NCBI GenBank assembly: GCA_002720975.1
Contig: PBIX01000061.1
Location: 1 to 45,337 of the forward strand
Origin: Planctomycetota bacterium
GTDB taxonomy: Bacteria; Planctomycetota; UBA1135; GCA-002686595
Direction of reading: 5' to 3'
Length of the DNA: 45,337 nucleotides
This document shows positions 16,788-25,979 of this stretch, piece after piece. Both the position numbers and the translations under genes were made by a program. The first letter of the stretch is position 1; each line of letters opens with the position of its first letter. The notes under the pieces were generated by a model. The model was given only the letters and a program-made list of their open reading frames with translations, was not told the origin of the DNA and did not search any database.

Positions 16788-16793
16788 AGGGTA
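16788..16793 (-). promoter_or_regulatory. Possible -10 element of the UPF0261 operon (leaderless spacing)
   Basis: TACCCT, identical to the -10 of the tRNA promoter at 92-97, stands 6 bases upstream of the GTG at 16781. With normal -10 to start-site distance, transcription would begin at or next to the start codon. No good -35 is visible at 16-19 bases, so confidence is low. Confidence 0.3.
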
Positions 16794-16843
16794 GCGCAGA
16801 AGCGCGCCATTCAGGGGGGCAATTCTTGTCCTGTGCCGGTCCT

Positions 16844-19800
16844 CTAGCGGGCCTGTTCCAGCCAGCGGATTCCCGAGGTCAACATCGCGCGGAAAGCCGC
16901 GTGTTCATGGGCGCCTCCGTCATGGCCCAGGGTGATGACGAGCACCCGGCCGCTCTCCACCTCAGGCTCCCAGGCCACAGGGAAGGAATCGGATGTGTGC
17001 TCTGAGAAGCCCCTGGCGAGGACCTGGAAGCCGACCGCCTCCGCGGGGGCCTCCGCCCGGTAGAGCTCATCGGAGAGCCGGAATGAGCCGGGGACGCCCT
17101 CCATGGCGGCGTGATCGGCGTCCTCCACCCGGACCTCGAACACGCGCAGGGGTTCGTGGCCGCGGGCTCCTGCTCCCAGGATGGACCCGTGCAGGGCGGG
17201 CCAGTCCGACCAGTTGAACCAGGTGCCCGCGTGCAGGGCGAGCAGGGCTCCACCGGCGTCCAGGTGCTCCTCGATGGCGCGCCGCACGGGGGCGGCCAGA
17301 CCCTGGTTCGTGCAGAAGATGAGCACGTCCTCGGGATCGAGCGCACCCACGATGTCACCGGGGGCGTCGGTGTAGTGCACATGGCGATCGCTTCCAGCGG
17401 ACAGCAGGGCCACGTCCTCGGTGTTGAACCAGCGCCCGAAATCGTGACTGGAGCCACCGCCCAGGATCCAGGTGTTGACCTGGCTCTGGTCGTCGGCTGG
17501 GGCTTCAAGTACCTCGCCGTTCTCCGCCGTCAGCGCCAGGAAGACCGGGGACGTGTGGTTGTCGAAGCTCTCGAGTTCGATGGCCTCCACGACGCGGGCC
17601 GCGGGCAGATCCATGCGGATGTAGCGCACCTGGCCCGGCCCGCGCGCCAGAAGGTCGGGCACGAAGGTAGAACCCGGTACGTCATGATGACGGATCCAGT
17701 CGGCGAAGTGCTCTCCGTCGTTGAGGATCACCTCCGATCGCGTCCCGTCGTCAAACACCCACGTCCAACGCACGCAGGGTCCGATGGGCCGGTTTCCGTA
17801 GGGGTGGCCCCAGGCGGCGACGCCCCCAAGTACGTGCACGGAGGTCAACTCCTGGCCCACCGGGACCACCACGCGCTGGGGATAGTCCGTCTTGGCTGTC
17901 TGGCTCTCGTCGAACCCGCCTTTCAGGACGATGATGTTATTTCCGCTGGGTTGGTTCGCAGGGTCGGGGATCTCGTACGGCACCCCGTCCACTTGCAGCA
18001 GGCCCATCTTGCGGAAGGTGTAGCCCTCGTTGCGTGAGTCGTCGAACAGATGCTGACCCGAGTCCACGTTCGCCACGGCATCCATGCTGAGAATCCGGAA
18101 GCCCTGCGTGTCGCGTGTGACGTGTGCCATGATGTCGCGCAGAACGTCTGCGCCCAGATCACCCAGGCCCGTGGGCATCAGGGACATACCCGTGGAGCGC
18201 AGGGTCTCCAGGTCATCCCGCGAGACCTCCACGTCGCCTCCTGTGTTACGCAGGACCACGGCCTCATCCGTCTCGCGCACCATGATGCCCGTGACGGTCG
18301 TGCCTTCCACCGTCTCGGCCACGAACTCCACGTAGGCGGGATCCACCTCACGGTTGGGGTCGAGCACGATGCCGAGCAGCTCTTCGACCCCGTGGGCACC
18401 CATGCCCGTCAGGTTGGGTCCGACTTCAGCGCCCTGTCCCTCGAACTTGTGACAGGTGCCGCAGTGTTCAGCGAACAGCTCGGCCCCTCGCACCGGATTT
18501 CCGGGGGCGTTGACCAAGGGCAGGAGCTGGGCCAGCCGCTGGGCCACGGCCGTGTTGGTCGTGGACGTGAGGAGGGTCTTGGCTCGTTGGGCCAGGGCGT
18601 CCTTGGGGTGGTAGCGCAGACGGTGCAGCAGGCGTGGACCCAGGTCCTGAGGTGAGAGGGACTGCTGCTCGAGCGCGTCCATCAGGCTGGACGTACGCTC
18701 GTCGCGTAGGAGGATGGCGTCGAAGGCGGCATCGCGTGCCTGACGGCCGAGGGAAGGCAGGCGCCCGGCCAGGACGGCTCCGACTCCCCCGGCATTGCTC
18801 CCGCGCAGGATGTCGATGGTCTGCAATTGCACGTCCAACGGTGCATGGGTGGCCAGCATCTCACCCGCCACTTCCAAGGCCGCTGCCTGGTGGGCCTCCA
18901 TGGCGAGCAGTGATCGCACGCAGCTCAGGCACGAGCCGTAGGAGGACTCCGGATCCTGGGCGGAGGCGAGGAGCCGATTGCCCAGTCCATCCATGGACTC
19001 TGCCAGTCCAGCGTCATCCCAGCGAGAGGCAAGGGGCAGGCTGGCTGTGGCCACGTCAAGCGACTCATGATTCAGGAGCGCGGCCAGGGCCACTACCGTG
19101 TCCGGATCATCATCCGCCTGGAATCGTGAGCCGAGTGTTTCGTGCAGGCGGTTCAAGGCGGCGATGGAGGCGCCATTGCCACCGGCGCCCTTGGCCAGAA
19201 CCTGAATCGTCTCTCGGGTGAGGTCCGCCTCGCGTCGCTCTCCGATGCGTCGGCAGAGTTCGGCTACCACCGAGGTGCAGTCTTGTCCTTCCCCTGACAG
19301 CTTGAGCAGGGAGGCGAGGGAGGCGGCGGGGTTGGTGAGCATCGCGCCCAGCAGTGCCGAGCGGCTCCAGTCGTCGTCCAGCTTGGGGTAGAGTTCGGCG
19401 AGGCGTACCAGCAACTGGGAGCCAAGCGCTGTTGAACCCAAGGATGTCAGGGCCCCCAAGCGTGTGCGTGCATCCGTCGAGGACTCAGCCAGCTCAACGA
19501 GTGCCGACCCCAAGATGCCTGCGCTGGGCAGCTCCTCCAGGACTGGACCCGCAAGCCAGGCCCCGCGCCGACGAACGGCGGGGTGGGTATCCCTGAGGGC
19601 CATGTTCACGGCGGACAGGCGCTGGGCGGGGCCGGGTGCCAGGTCGTGGATCAGGTTCAGAGCGTGCAGGCGCGTGTGGTTGAACTTCGAGAAGCGCAAG
19701 GCCTCCACGAGGGCGGACAAGATCTTGGGTCCAGGGCCCTCGCGCAGGAGTCGCTCCGCGTTCCGCCTCTGCCAGGAGGAGTCGTGGGAGAGAAACTGAA

Positions 19801-21784
19801 TCAAGCCAACGGGATCCTCACGCAGGGGCATGATGGCCGCGTTCTGGCCCGCGGCGTTGTTGTGTTGCACGCGCCAGATGCGTCCGTGCAACTTGTCCCG
19901 GTCGGGGCGCACCGCCGCGTTGGTGGGTCCGTGCTTCGGACCACGTGTGTCGTTGTGCACGACCGCTTGGTTGTAGAAGTCCAGCACGTACATGGCTCCA
20001 TCGGGTCCTGTTCGCAGGTGAATGGGGCGGAACCACAGATCGCTCGAGGCGAGGAACTCTGCCTGGCGCGGCTTGCTGGCCGTGAAGGTCACACCCGCGG
20101 GCGTGAGGACGTCGCGGTGAACAAGGTTGACCGTGGGCTCGCAGACGAAGTGGTTTCCGAGGAACTCCTCCGGCCATGCCGCCCCACTCTGGATCAGGGA
20201 GCCCGCGGCGGCCGTGAAGCCGCCCACGAAATCGATCTGCAGGTAGCCCTTGCGATCGTCGTGGTGTGCGGGGAAGAGCTTGCGGTGGTCAACGATGTCC
20301 TTCCAGGTGTTCACACCGCCGACGCGACGCCCCCTGAGTTGCGACTCCGACATGACCACGTGGCGTAGGTGGGAGCCGTTGGCCATCGTGAAGAACAGTT
20401 CGCCGTCCGGGTCGAAGTCCAACCCCCACGTGTTGCTGCCGTAGGAGGACACGAGCTCGATGGCCGAGCCATCGGGCCGGAAGCGGGCCAGACCGTTGGG
20501 GATGTGGCCGAAGGAGCCCTCATCGCTACCTTGGATATCGCGCGAGGCTCCGCCGCTGTAGCCCTGGGTGCAGTAGATCCAGCCATCCGGCCCCCAGCGC
20601 AGGTTGCTCAGCACGGCATGGGTGTCGCCATAGCCGAAGCCCTCGTAGAGGACCTCCTCGGTGTCCGCCACGTCGTCCCCGTCCGTGTCCTGCAGGAAGA
20701 TGATCTGGGGCGAGGCGCTGACGATCACCCCGTTCCGGTGGCGTACCAGGCTCGTGACGAGATCCAGGCCCTCGTAGAACACCTTGCGCTCGTCCATGGT
20801 CCCATCGCCGTCCGTGTCCTCCAGGATCAGGATCTGGTCGTGGGCCGGGATGCCGGAGAACTTCTCCTTGTAGGGATAGCCCGGGGTACAGGCCACCCAC
20901 ATGCGACCGCGGTTGTCCCAGTCGATCGAGATCGGATTGACCACATCGGGTTCCGAGGCGACGCACTGCATCGTGAAGTCGGGGTGCAGTTCGAAGCTGT
21001 CCAGAGCTTCGTCGGGCCTCTTGGGTCCACCGGGCGGGTAGCGCAGGGAGCCGAGCTCGGAAGCAGTCAGGAACAGGTCCGCCTCACGCTTGCCGGCCCA
21101 GGCGATGCCGCGCAGCAGGATGGCCTGCCATGCGGGATGGGAGAACGTCTTGTGGTAGTGGCCCTGCAGGCTGACGAAGGCGCGATAGTCATCCCGCTCA
21201 AGGGTCCACAGCTGAGGCGTGACGTCGAAGGGTGTGTGGAAGCTGTTGGCCAGGACCTGCGTGTCATCATCCAGGTGCAGGTCGTGGTAGATCTCATCGG
21301 TGAGGTCGAAGTGGGGGATCCCGCGCGTGATGGGATGCTCGGCCAACTCCATGTACAGGCCAACCTTACCCGTGTGCCACTTCGAGTGGCCGTGCTCCCA
21401 AGCGCCCCCGATGATGGTCTTGAACCAGTGGGCGTCGTTGCCGCAGACGGCGTCGTGCAATGCGACGATCCCCCCCCCGCGGGCCAGGTAGGTGTCGAGA
21501 TCGGCACGCTGTTCTGGATCGAGCGTGCCCCCCTCCGCGGCGTAGAGAACCAGCACATCGGTCCTTGCCAGCTCTTCCCCGCTGGGGAAGTTCAGGCTGC
21601 CGTCAACCTCCGCACCTCGCTGGGTCAGAAGCTCGCTCCACTCTTCCAGGAAGAGCGGGTGGTCGTGTTCCCCGGGTCCATGGGTCTTGGGTCCGGCGCG
21701 CAGGTAGATGCGCAGGGGATCAGCGGGAGCCTGGGGCGTGGGAGCGGTGGGAGCGATGGACAGCAGTAGGGGGAGGAGGATCAT
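16844..21784 (-). CDS. Giant secreted ThuA / dehydrogenase-like propeller / HEAT / cytochrome c / ThuA protein
   Basis: The 1646-residue product has a signal peptide (MILLPLLLSIAPTAPT). Domains in order are: ThuA-like (about 20-235: VLVLYAAEGG, GIVALHDAVCG, HPITRGIPHF); a PVC-type membrane-bound dehydrogenase-like propeller (about 260-650: NPISIDWDNRGRMWV, LEDTDGDGTMDERKVF, GPDGAMYVLDFYN); HEAT-like repeats (about 680-1060); a heme-c domain with HCGTCHKF (Cys1108, Cys1111, His1112), with VGPNLTGM after it; a beta-rich region with FDDGTRSEVILNDGEHFADW (about 1200-1390); and a second ThuA-like domain (about 1400-1646: GGALLALHAGTWFNWSDWPA). This resembles planctomycete proteins assumed to oxidise sugars or glycosides outside the cytoplasm. 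The ATG at 21784 fits the signal peptide; an in-frame extension to 21952 does not. It is divergent from the acetylesterase gene. Confidence 0.9.
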   Translation of the reverse strand: MILLPLLLSIAPTAPTPQAPADPLRIYLRAGPKTHGPGEHDHPLFLEEWSELLTQRGAEVDGSLNFPSGEELARTDVLVLYAAEGGTLDPEQRADLDTYLARGGGIVALHDAVCGNDAHWFKTIIGGAWEHGHSKWHTGKVGLYMELAEHPITRGIPHFDLTDEIYHDLHLDDDTQVLANSFHTPFDVTPQLWTLERDDYRAFVSLQGHYHKTFSHPAWQAILLRGIAWAGKREADLFLTASELGSLRYPPGGPKRPDEALDSFELHPDFTMQCVASEPDVVNPISIDWDNRGRMWVACTPGYPYKEKFSGIPAHDQILILEDTDGDGTMDERKVFYEGLDLVTSLVRHRNGVIVSASPQIIFLQDTDGDDVADTEEVLYEGFGYGDTHAVLSNLRWGPDGWIYCTQGYSGGASRDIQGSDEGSFGHIPNGLARFRPDGSAIELVSSYGSNTWGLDFDPDGELFFTMANGSHLRHVVMSESQLRGRRVGGVNTWKDIVDHRKLFPAHHDDRKGYLQIDFVGGFTAAAGSLIQSGAAWPEEFLGNHFVCEPTVNLVHRDVLTPAGVTFTASKPRQAEFLASSDLWFRPIHLRTGPDGAMYVLDFYNQAVVHNDTRGPKHGPTNAAVRPDRDKLHGRIWRVQHNNAAGQNAAIMPLREDPVGLIQFLSHDSSWQRRNAERLLREGPGPKILSALVEALRFSKFNHTRLHALNLIHDLAPGPAQRLSAVNMALRDTHPAVRRRGAWLAGPVLEELPSAGILGSALVELAESSTDARTRLGALTSLGSTALGSQLLVRLAELYPKLDDDWSRSALLGAMLTNPAASLASLLKLSGEGQDCTSVVAELCRRIGERREADLTRETIQVLAKGAGGNGASIAALNRLHETLGSRFQADDDPDTVVALAALLNHESLDVATASLPLASRWDDAGLAESMDGLGNRLLASAQDPESSYGSCLSCVRSLLAMEAHQAAALEVAGEMLATHAPLDVQLQTIDILRGSNAGGVGAVLAGRLPSLGRQARDAAFDAILLRDERTSSLMDALEQQSLSPQDLGPRLLHRLRYHPKDALAQRAKTLLTSTTNTAVAQRLAQLLPLVNAPGNPVRGAELFAEHCGTCHKFEGQGAEVGPNLTGMGAHGVEELLGIVLDPNREVDPAYVEFVAETVEGTTVTGIMVRETDEAVVLRNTGGDVEVSRDDLETLRSTGMSLMPTGLGDLGADVLRDIMAHVTRDTQGFRILSMDAVANVDSGQHLFDDSRNEGYTFRKMGLLQVDGVPYEIPDPANQPSGNNIIVLKGGFDESQTAKTDYPQRVVVPVGQELTSVHVLGGVAAWGHPYGNRPIGPCVRWTWVFDDGTRSEVILNDGEHFADWIRHHDVPGSTFVPDLLARGPGQVRYIRMDLPAARVVEAIELESFDNHTSPVFLALTAENGEVLEAPADDQSQVNTWILGGGSSHDFGRWFNTEDVALLSAGSDRHVHYTDAPGDIVGALDPEDVLIFCTNQGLAAPVRRAIEEHLDAGGALLALHAGTWFNWSDWPALHGSILGAGARGHEPLRVFEVRVEDADHAAMEGVPGSFRLSDELYRAEAPAEAVGFQVLARGFSEHTSDSFPVAWEPEVESGRVLVITLGHDGGAHEHAAFRAMLTSGIRWLEQAR

Positions 21785-21945
21785 GCTGCGGAAGATAACG
21801 GATAGAGGTAATCCGTGCCGGCTACAGAGGTGCATGCCCTCATTCGCGCGTAACAGAGAGGTTGCGGGATCCGGACGCACCGCCCATGCTCGGTCAGCCC
21901 GCTCCGAGGCCGTTTTCCCAGATGATCGAACCAAGAGGACACCCA
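21785..21945. promoter_or_regulatory. Divergent control region with a short inverted repeat
   Basis: This region drives the ThuA/cytochrome gene (left) and the sialate O-acetylesterase gene (right). CGGAT and ATCCG at 21799-21815 form an inverted repeat with a 7-base loop, just upstream of the ATG at 21784; it could be an operator or a leader hairpin. AAGAGGA at about 21932-21938 is a good ribosome binding site for the ATG at 21946. Confidence 0.35.
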
Positions 21946-23529
21946 ATGCCATCCCTCCACCAGGCGAGCACCCGCCTACTTGTAACCGCCGCCGTACTCA
22001 GCACCTCGGCACTGGCCGACGTACGCGTAGCCAAGGTCTTCACCGACCACATGGTCCTGCAGCGCAAGGTCTCTGCACCTGTCTGGGGCTGGGCTGATCC
22101 TGCGGAAGTTGTGCACGTTCGCTTCGGGGATCAGCACAAGAAGGTCACTGCCGACGCCTCGGGCGCCTGGAAGGCCAAGCTCGATCCGCTCAAGGCCAGT
22201 GCGGAGGGCAGGCAGCTCCAGGTGAGTGGGAACAACACCCTTACGTTCAACGATGTCATCGTCGGCGACGTTTGGATCTGCTCCGGTCAATCGAACATGG
22301 AGTGGCCCATGCGGTCGATCATGAACTCCGCTGAGGAGATCGCGGCCGCCAACCATCCGACGATCCGTCTGTTTGACGTGCCCGGACACACCACGGCCCC
22401 CGTGGCTCAGGCCGACGTGCCGGGTGGAAATTGGCAGATCTGCACCCCCAAGAGCGTCGCCGGGTTCTCCGCGGTGGGCTACTTCTTCGGGCGCAACCTG
22501 AACCAGGGCAGCGGCGTCCCGGTGGGCCTGATCGGTTCCAACTGGGGCGGGACACGCATTGAACCCTGGACGCCTCCTGTGGGCTTCCGCGGGGTTGCCG
22601 AACTCAAGGATATCGCGGATAGGGTGAATCGGTTCGATCCGACCATGCCCGAAGGCAAGGCCACCTGGGCCGCGCACCTGCAAACCACGAAGGACTGGAC
22701 CTCGGACGTGCGCCGAGCCATTGATGCCGGCTTCTCGATTCCCAAGGCCCCGGCTACGCCTGGCCCCACTGGGGCTGGCGAGCCGACCGCGATCTACAAC
22801 GCGATGCTGCACGGCCTGGCCCCCTACGCGATGGCCGGGGCCATCTGGTATCAGGGTGAATCCAACGGTGGAGAGGGCGTCCAGTACTACCACAAGATGC
22901 GCGCGCTGATTGAAGGGTGGAGGAGTGTCTGGCAACAGGACGAGCATCCGATCTACTTCTACTTCGTGCAGCTCGCCAACTTCCAGCAGCCCACGGAGGA
23001 TCCTGCGGGCGGCGACGGTTGGGCACGCCTGCGCGAGGCTCAGCGCCAGAGCCTTACGATTGCAGACACGGGTATGGCCGTGATCACGGATATAGGTCAG
23101 GACAATGACATCCACCCTCGCAACAAGCAGGACGTGGGTGCGAGGCTGGCACGCTGGGCGCTGCGCGACGTCGCAGGCAAGGACCTCGTGGTTAGCGGGC
23201 CGCTGTACAGCGGCCATTCCGTCGAGGGCAACCGGATCCGCCTGAAGTTCGACCACGTGGGCAAGGGCCTGATGGCCGGGATCAAGGAGGGGCTTGAGCC
23301 GACCCGCAAGGATGCCGAGGGAACCCTCAAGCGTTTTGCCATCGCGGGCAAAGATCGAGTATGGCATTGGGCCGAGGCCCGCATTGACGGAGAGGCGCTG
23401 GTCGTCTCGTGCCCCGATGTGAAGAGTCCCGTGGCCGTCCGCTACGCGTACTCAATGAACCCCGTCGGAGCCAATCTGTACAACGCGGATGGATTGCCCG
23501 CTTCTCCCTTCCGGACCGACGACTGGTAG
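21946..23529 (+). CDS. Secreted sialate O-acetylesterase-like SGNH hydrolase
   Basis: The 527-residue product has a signal peptide ending around ALADVRVAKVFTDHMVLQRK, the usual N-terminus of the mature family members. The SGNH blocks are visible: WICSGQSNMEWPM with the nucleophile serine, IGSNWGGTRIEPWTP, AIWYQGESN, and DNDIHPRNKQDVGARLARWA with the Asp-x-x-His pair. The family removes O-acetyl groups from sialic acid or other sugars; in planctomycetes it usually belongs to polysaccharide degradation. Divergence from the ThuA/cytochrome protein fits a role in glycan use. AAGAGGA before the ATG supports the start. Confidence 0.92.
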   Translation: MPSLHQASTRLLVTAAVLSTSALADVRVAKVFTDHMVLQRKVSAPVWGWADPAEVVHVRFGDQHKKVTADASGAWKAKLDPLKASAEGRQLQVSGNNTLTFNDVIVGDVWICSGQSNMEWPMRSIMNSAEEIAAANHPTIRLFDVPGHTTAPVAQADVPGGNWQICTPKSVAGFSAVGYFFGRNLNQGSGVPVGLIGSNWGGTRIEPWTPPVGFRGVAELKDIADRVNRFDPTMPEGKATWAAHLQTTKDWTSDVRRAIDAGFSIPKAPATPGPTGAGEPTAIYNAMLHGLAPYAMAGAIWYQGESNGGEGVQYYHKMRALIEGWRSVWQQDEHPIYFYFVQLANFQQPTEDPAGGDGWARLREAQRQSLTIADTGMAVITDIGQDNDIHPRNKQDVGARLARWALRDVAGKDLVVSGPLYSGHSVEGNRIRLKFDHVGKGLMAGIKEGLEPTRKDAEGTLKRFAIAGKDRVWHWAEARIDGEALVVSCPDVKSPVAVRYAYSMNPVGANLYNADGLPASPFRTDDW

Positions 23530-23570
23530 CAGAGCTGTAGTCATTGCAACGGATCGGATGCGCAAGGAAC

Positions 23571-24287
23571 ATGACCCTGTCCTTCGACAACCCGCCCTCG
23601 CTTCTGCGCCACGACGATGGTCAGCGCCAGCTCATCCTCCGGCTGGCAAGGGTCGATGACGCGGAGGCTGTGGTGGAGGCTGCACAGGAGAGCCTCGCGG
23701 CACTCCGCGAGTTCATGCCCTGGCCCCATTTTCCGCAGACCGTCGAGGTGCAAAGGAAGCGTCTGGCCGGGCTCGAAGAGGGCCATGGCACCGGTGGGGA
23801 CATCGTGTTTCACCTCTTCGAAGAGGAAGGCGGGCCGTTTGTGGGCTGCATTGGTCTGCACCGGCGGGCCCTGAACCCGCGTGCCTTCGAGGTCGGCTAC
23901 TGGGTACGGACGAGCGCCGCGGGCCGGGGCATCGCCACTCTTGCCGCCCGTTGTGCCGTTGTCCTTGGTCTTGAGTACTTTGCCTGCCAGCGGATCCAGT
24001 GCGTCTACAACGAGGCGAACGCGGCGAGCGGGCGCGTCGTCAAGAACGTGGGTTTTGCCGAAGAGGGACGCCTGCGACTCTTCGAGGATCAGCCTACGGA
24101 CGAGATGAGGTCCAATGGCTACAAGGCGCAGCCCATGGCCGTGATGAACGCGCTGTTTTCCGAGGATCGTGAGCGGCTTGATTGGTATCCGGGCGTCAGA
24201 TCGGCCCTGACCGTTCTGGACAGGAACGGTTCAGTTGCTATGCCGGTGGAAACTCTTGGGCGTTCCAGCGTTGACCGCAAGGTATGA
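23571..24287 (+). CDS. GNAT-family N-acetyltransferase (RimJ/RimL-like)
   Basis: The 238-residue product is a GCN5-related acetyltransferase with the RimJ/RimL arrangement. It has LILRLARVDDAEAVVEAA at the start, PFVGCIGLH on the central strand, VGYWVRTSAAGRGIAT (acetyl-CoA pyrophosphate loop), and NEANAASGRVVKNVGFAEEG near the end of the fold. The last 40 residues extend beyond the usual domain and are unlike anything I recognise. The ATG at 23571 is preceded by AAGGA at 23564-23568, which decides this start over the in-frame 23544. Substrate unknown; ribosomal protein or small-molecule acetylation are both possible. Confidence 0.9.
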   Translation: MTLSFDNPPSLLRHDDGQRQLILRLARVDDAEAVVEAAQESLAALREFMPWPHFPQTVEVQRKRLAGLEEGHGTGGDIVFHLFEEEGGPFVGCIGLHRRALNPRAFEVGYWVRTSAAGRGIATLAARCAVVLGLEYFACQRIQCVYNEANAASGRVVKNVGFAEEGRLRLFEDQPTDEMRSNGYKAQPMAVMNALFSEDRERLDWYPGVRSALTVLDRNGSVAMPVETLGRSSVDRKV

Positions 24288-24346
24288 GCAAATGCAAGGC
24301 ACCCAAGATAGTCAGCGCTTCCGGTCTGGTGCGGTGCCAGGGTCAA

Positions 24347-24367
24347 GCACGACCGCTGAGATCGTGC
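24347..24367. terminator. Stem-loop between convergent genes
   Basis: GCACGA and TCGTGC form a perfect 6-bp stem with a 9-base loop in the 94-bp gap between the converging GNAT and radical SAM genes. No T-tract follows on either strand, so a Rho-independent terminator is only possible. Confidence 0.35.
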
Positions 24368-24381
24368 AGGCGGCATCCGCG

Positions 24382-25977
24382 CTACGAGAGTTGCGCGTGG
24401 GTCTCGGGCTGTAGCTGCTGGTAGTCCTCGGACAGGTCGCCCGGCTGGGACTGGCCTGTCAGGCGCACGTACAGGTCGTACAGCTTCTGCTCCACCGGGA
24501 ACCCGTAGCGTCCGCGCTTCAGGCGCTGGCCTGCCATGCTCGAGAGCAACTTGCGCATCCACAAGGGCCCTTCCTGAACGTGCATGTCGTAGATGGCCGC
24601 GGTGTTGTTGTAGCGCTGCCAGGTCTGGCGCACCTTGGGAGGCAGGGGGGTGTTGTGGGAGTTGTACTTGTACTCGAAGCAGTTACCCCAATCGTGGAAG
24701 TCGCGCGGTGCTTCGTAGCCCAATTTCACGGCGTGGGCGAAGTCCTCGGTGCCGGGAATCGGACGGAAGGGGTAGACGTCGTTGCCGGCGATGGGGAACT
24801 GGTGCTTGGTCTTGCCCGCCAGGCGCAGGGTGGCCTCCATCGACTCCTGGGTTTCGCCCGGGAACCCGATGATCCAGAAGGTGCCGGGGACGATGTTGCG
24901 GCTGGCGAGCTCGTCGATGGCGAGCGGGATGTTCTCGAGCTGTATCCCCTTCTTGATGCGGTCCTGCATCCACTCGCTGCCCGCCTCCGCACCCAACCAC
25001 AGGAGATGGCAACCGGAAGATTCCAGCAGGTCGAGAGTGTCCTTCTTGTAGCGCATGATCGTCTCGATCTCGATCGTGCCGTTCCAATGGATGGGGACCT
25101 TGAGGTCCACCAGACCTTGGCAGAAAGCTCTCGTGCGTTTTTCCGCAACACCGAAGTTGGCGTCCTGGAAGCGCAGCACGTCGAATTTGAAGCGCTGCTG
25201 CAACTCGGCGATGTCTTCGGCCAGTGTGAGTCCTTCCACGGCTTTCCAGCGCATACTCGTCAATGCGGGGGAGCAGCAGAAGGTGCAGGGTTCGGGACAG
25301 CCGTAGCTGGAGAAGTAGCTGAATCCCCGCGGAGGGTTCTGCGGCGTCCACTTGCCGGGCAAGGGGAAGCGGTGCCGAACCTTGAGGTTGCGCGTGGGTC
25401 GCACCTGCAGCTCGGCGTAGCGTTCGTAGTCCAAGAGGTGCCAGGGCGTGGGCTCCAGCTTGTTGAAGCCCACGACAGGCCTGTCTGCGGTGCGGATCAC
25501 CTGCCCATCCCGGCACAAGGCCAGGCCGGGTACGTCGTCCAGAGGCGTGCCTGCATCCAGCGCGTGAACCACGTCCAGGAAGGTCAGCTCCCCCTGGCCG
25601 ATACCCACCGCGTCGGCGATGTCATGCTCGAAGTAGAGGTCAGGAATGACGCTCGGGAACCAGCCGCCCCAGATGATGGGCAGGCCGGGGTGCTTCTCGC
25701 GCACCATCTTGGCCGCCACGTAACCGTCGTAGACCTGGTAGCCGAGGATACAGGAGCTGGCGAAGAGAAGTGCTCCTTCACAGGCCTCATCGATCTTCTC
25801 TATGTAATCGGGATCGACCATGGCGTCGATGAGGACGATCTCATAACCCTCTTTGGCCGGACCGGAGGCAATGTGGAGCAGCTCCAGCGGGAGCAGGTCC
25901 GCACTGAACATCTCACCCCGCGCGGGGTCGGCGCGGTGGGGGAGGAACAGAACGATCTTGCGCTTGTGCTGGATCAT
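24382..25977 (-). CDS. B12-binding-type radical SAM protein (second of a tandem pair)
   Basis: The 531-residue product has an N-terminal Rossmann-like B12-binding-type domain (KIVLFLPHRADP, LLPLELLHIA, VLIDAM, GALLFASSCILGYQ, GGWFPSVIPDLYF, AVGIGQGE). A radical SAM domain follows, with the 4Fe-4S motif YGCPEPCTFCC (Cys227, Cys231, Cys234). The classic DxHxxG cobalamin ligand motif is not visible, so cobalamin binding is uncertain. RFQDANFGV and FWIIGFPGETQESM are typical of the BchE/class-B-like family. The C-terminal tail of about 100 residues (PVEQKLYDLYVRL) is shared with its neighbour. It begins 2 bp after the stop of its paralogue and must be cotranscribed. Product unknown; methylation, cyclisation or lipid modification are possible. 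Confidence 0.85.
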   Translation of the reverse strand: MIQHKRKIVLFLPHRADPARGEMFSADLLPLELLHIASGPAKEGYEIVLIDAMVDPDYIEKIDEACEGALLFASSCILGYQVYDGYVAAKMVREKHPGLPIIWGGWFPSVIPDLYFEHDIADAVGIGQGELTFLDVVHALDAGTPLDDVPGLALCRDGQVIRTADRPVVGFNKLEPTPWHLLDYERYAELQVRPTRNLKVRHRFPLPGKWTPQNPPRGFSYFSSYGCPEPCTFCCSPALTSMRWKAVEGLTLAEDIAELQQRFKFDVLRFQDANFGVAEKRTRAFCQGLVDLKVPIHWNGTIEIETIMRYKKDTLDLLESSGCHLLWLGAEAGSEWMQDRIKKGIQLENIPLAIDELASRNIVPGTFWIIGFPGETQESMEATLRLAGKTKHQFPIAGNDVYPFRPIPGTEDFAHAVKLGYEAPRDFHDWGNCFEYKYNSHNTPLPPKVRQTWQRYNNTAAIYDMHVQEGPLWMRKLLSSMAGQRLKRGRYGFPVEQKLYDLYVRLTGQSQPGDLSEDYQQLQPETHAQLS

Positions 25978-25979
25978 GG

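Noticed and set aside
20369-21769. Long open frame (466 codons) antisense to the ThuA/cytochrome gene
   Set aside because: It lies wholly opposite a strongly supported gene. Its translation is Val/Gly/Gln/His-rich with no family features, as expected for the antisense of GC-rich coding DNA.
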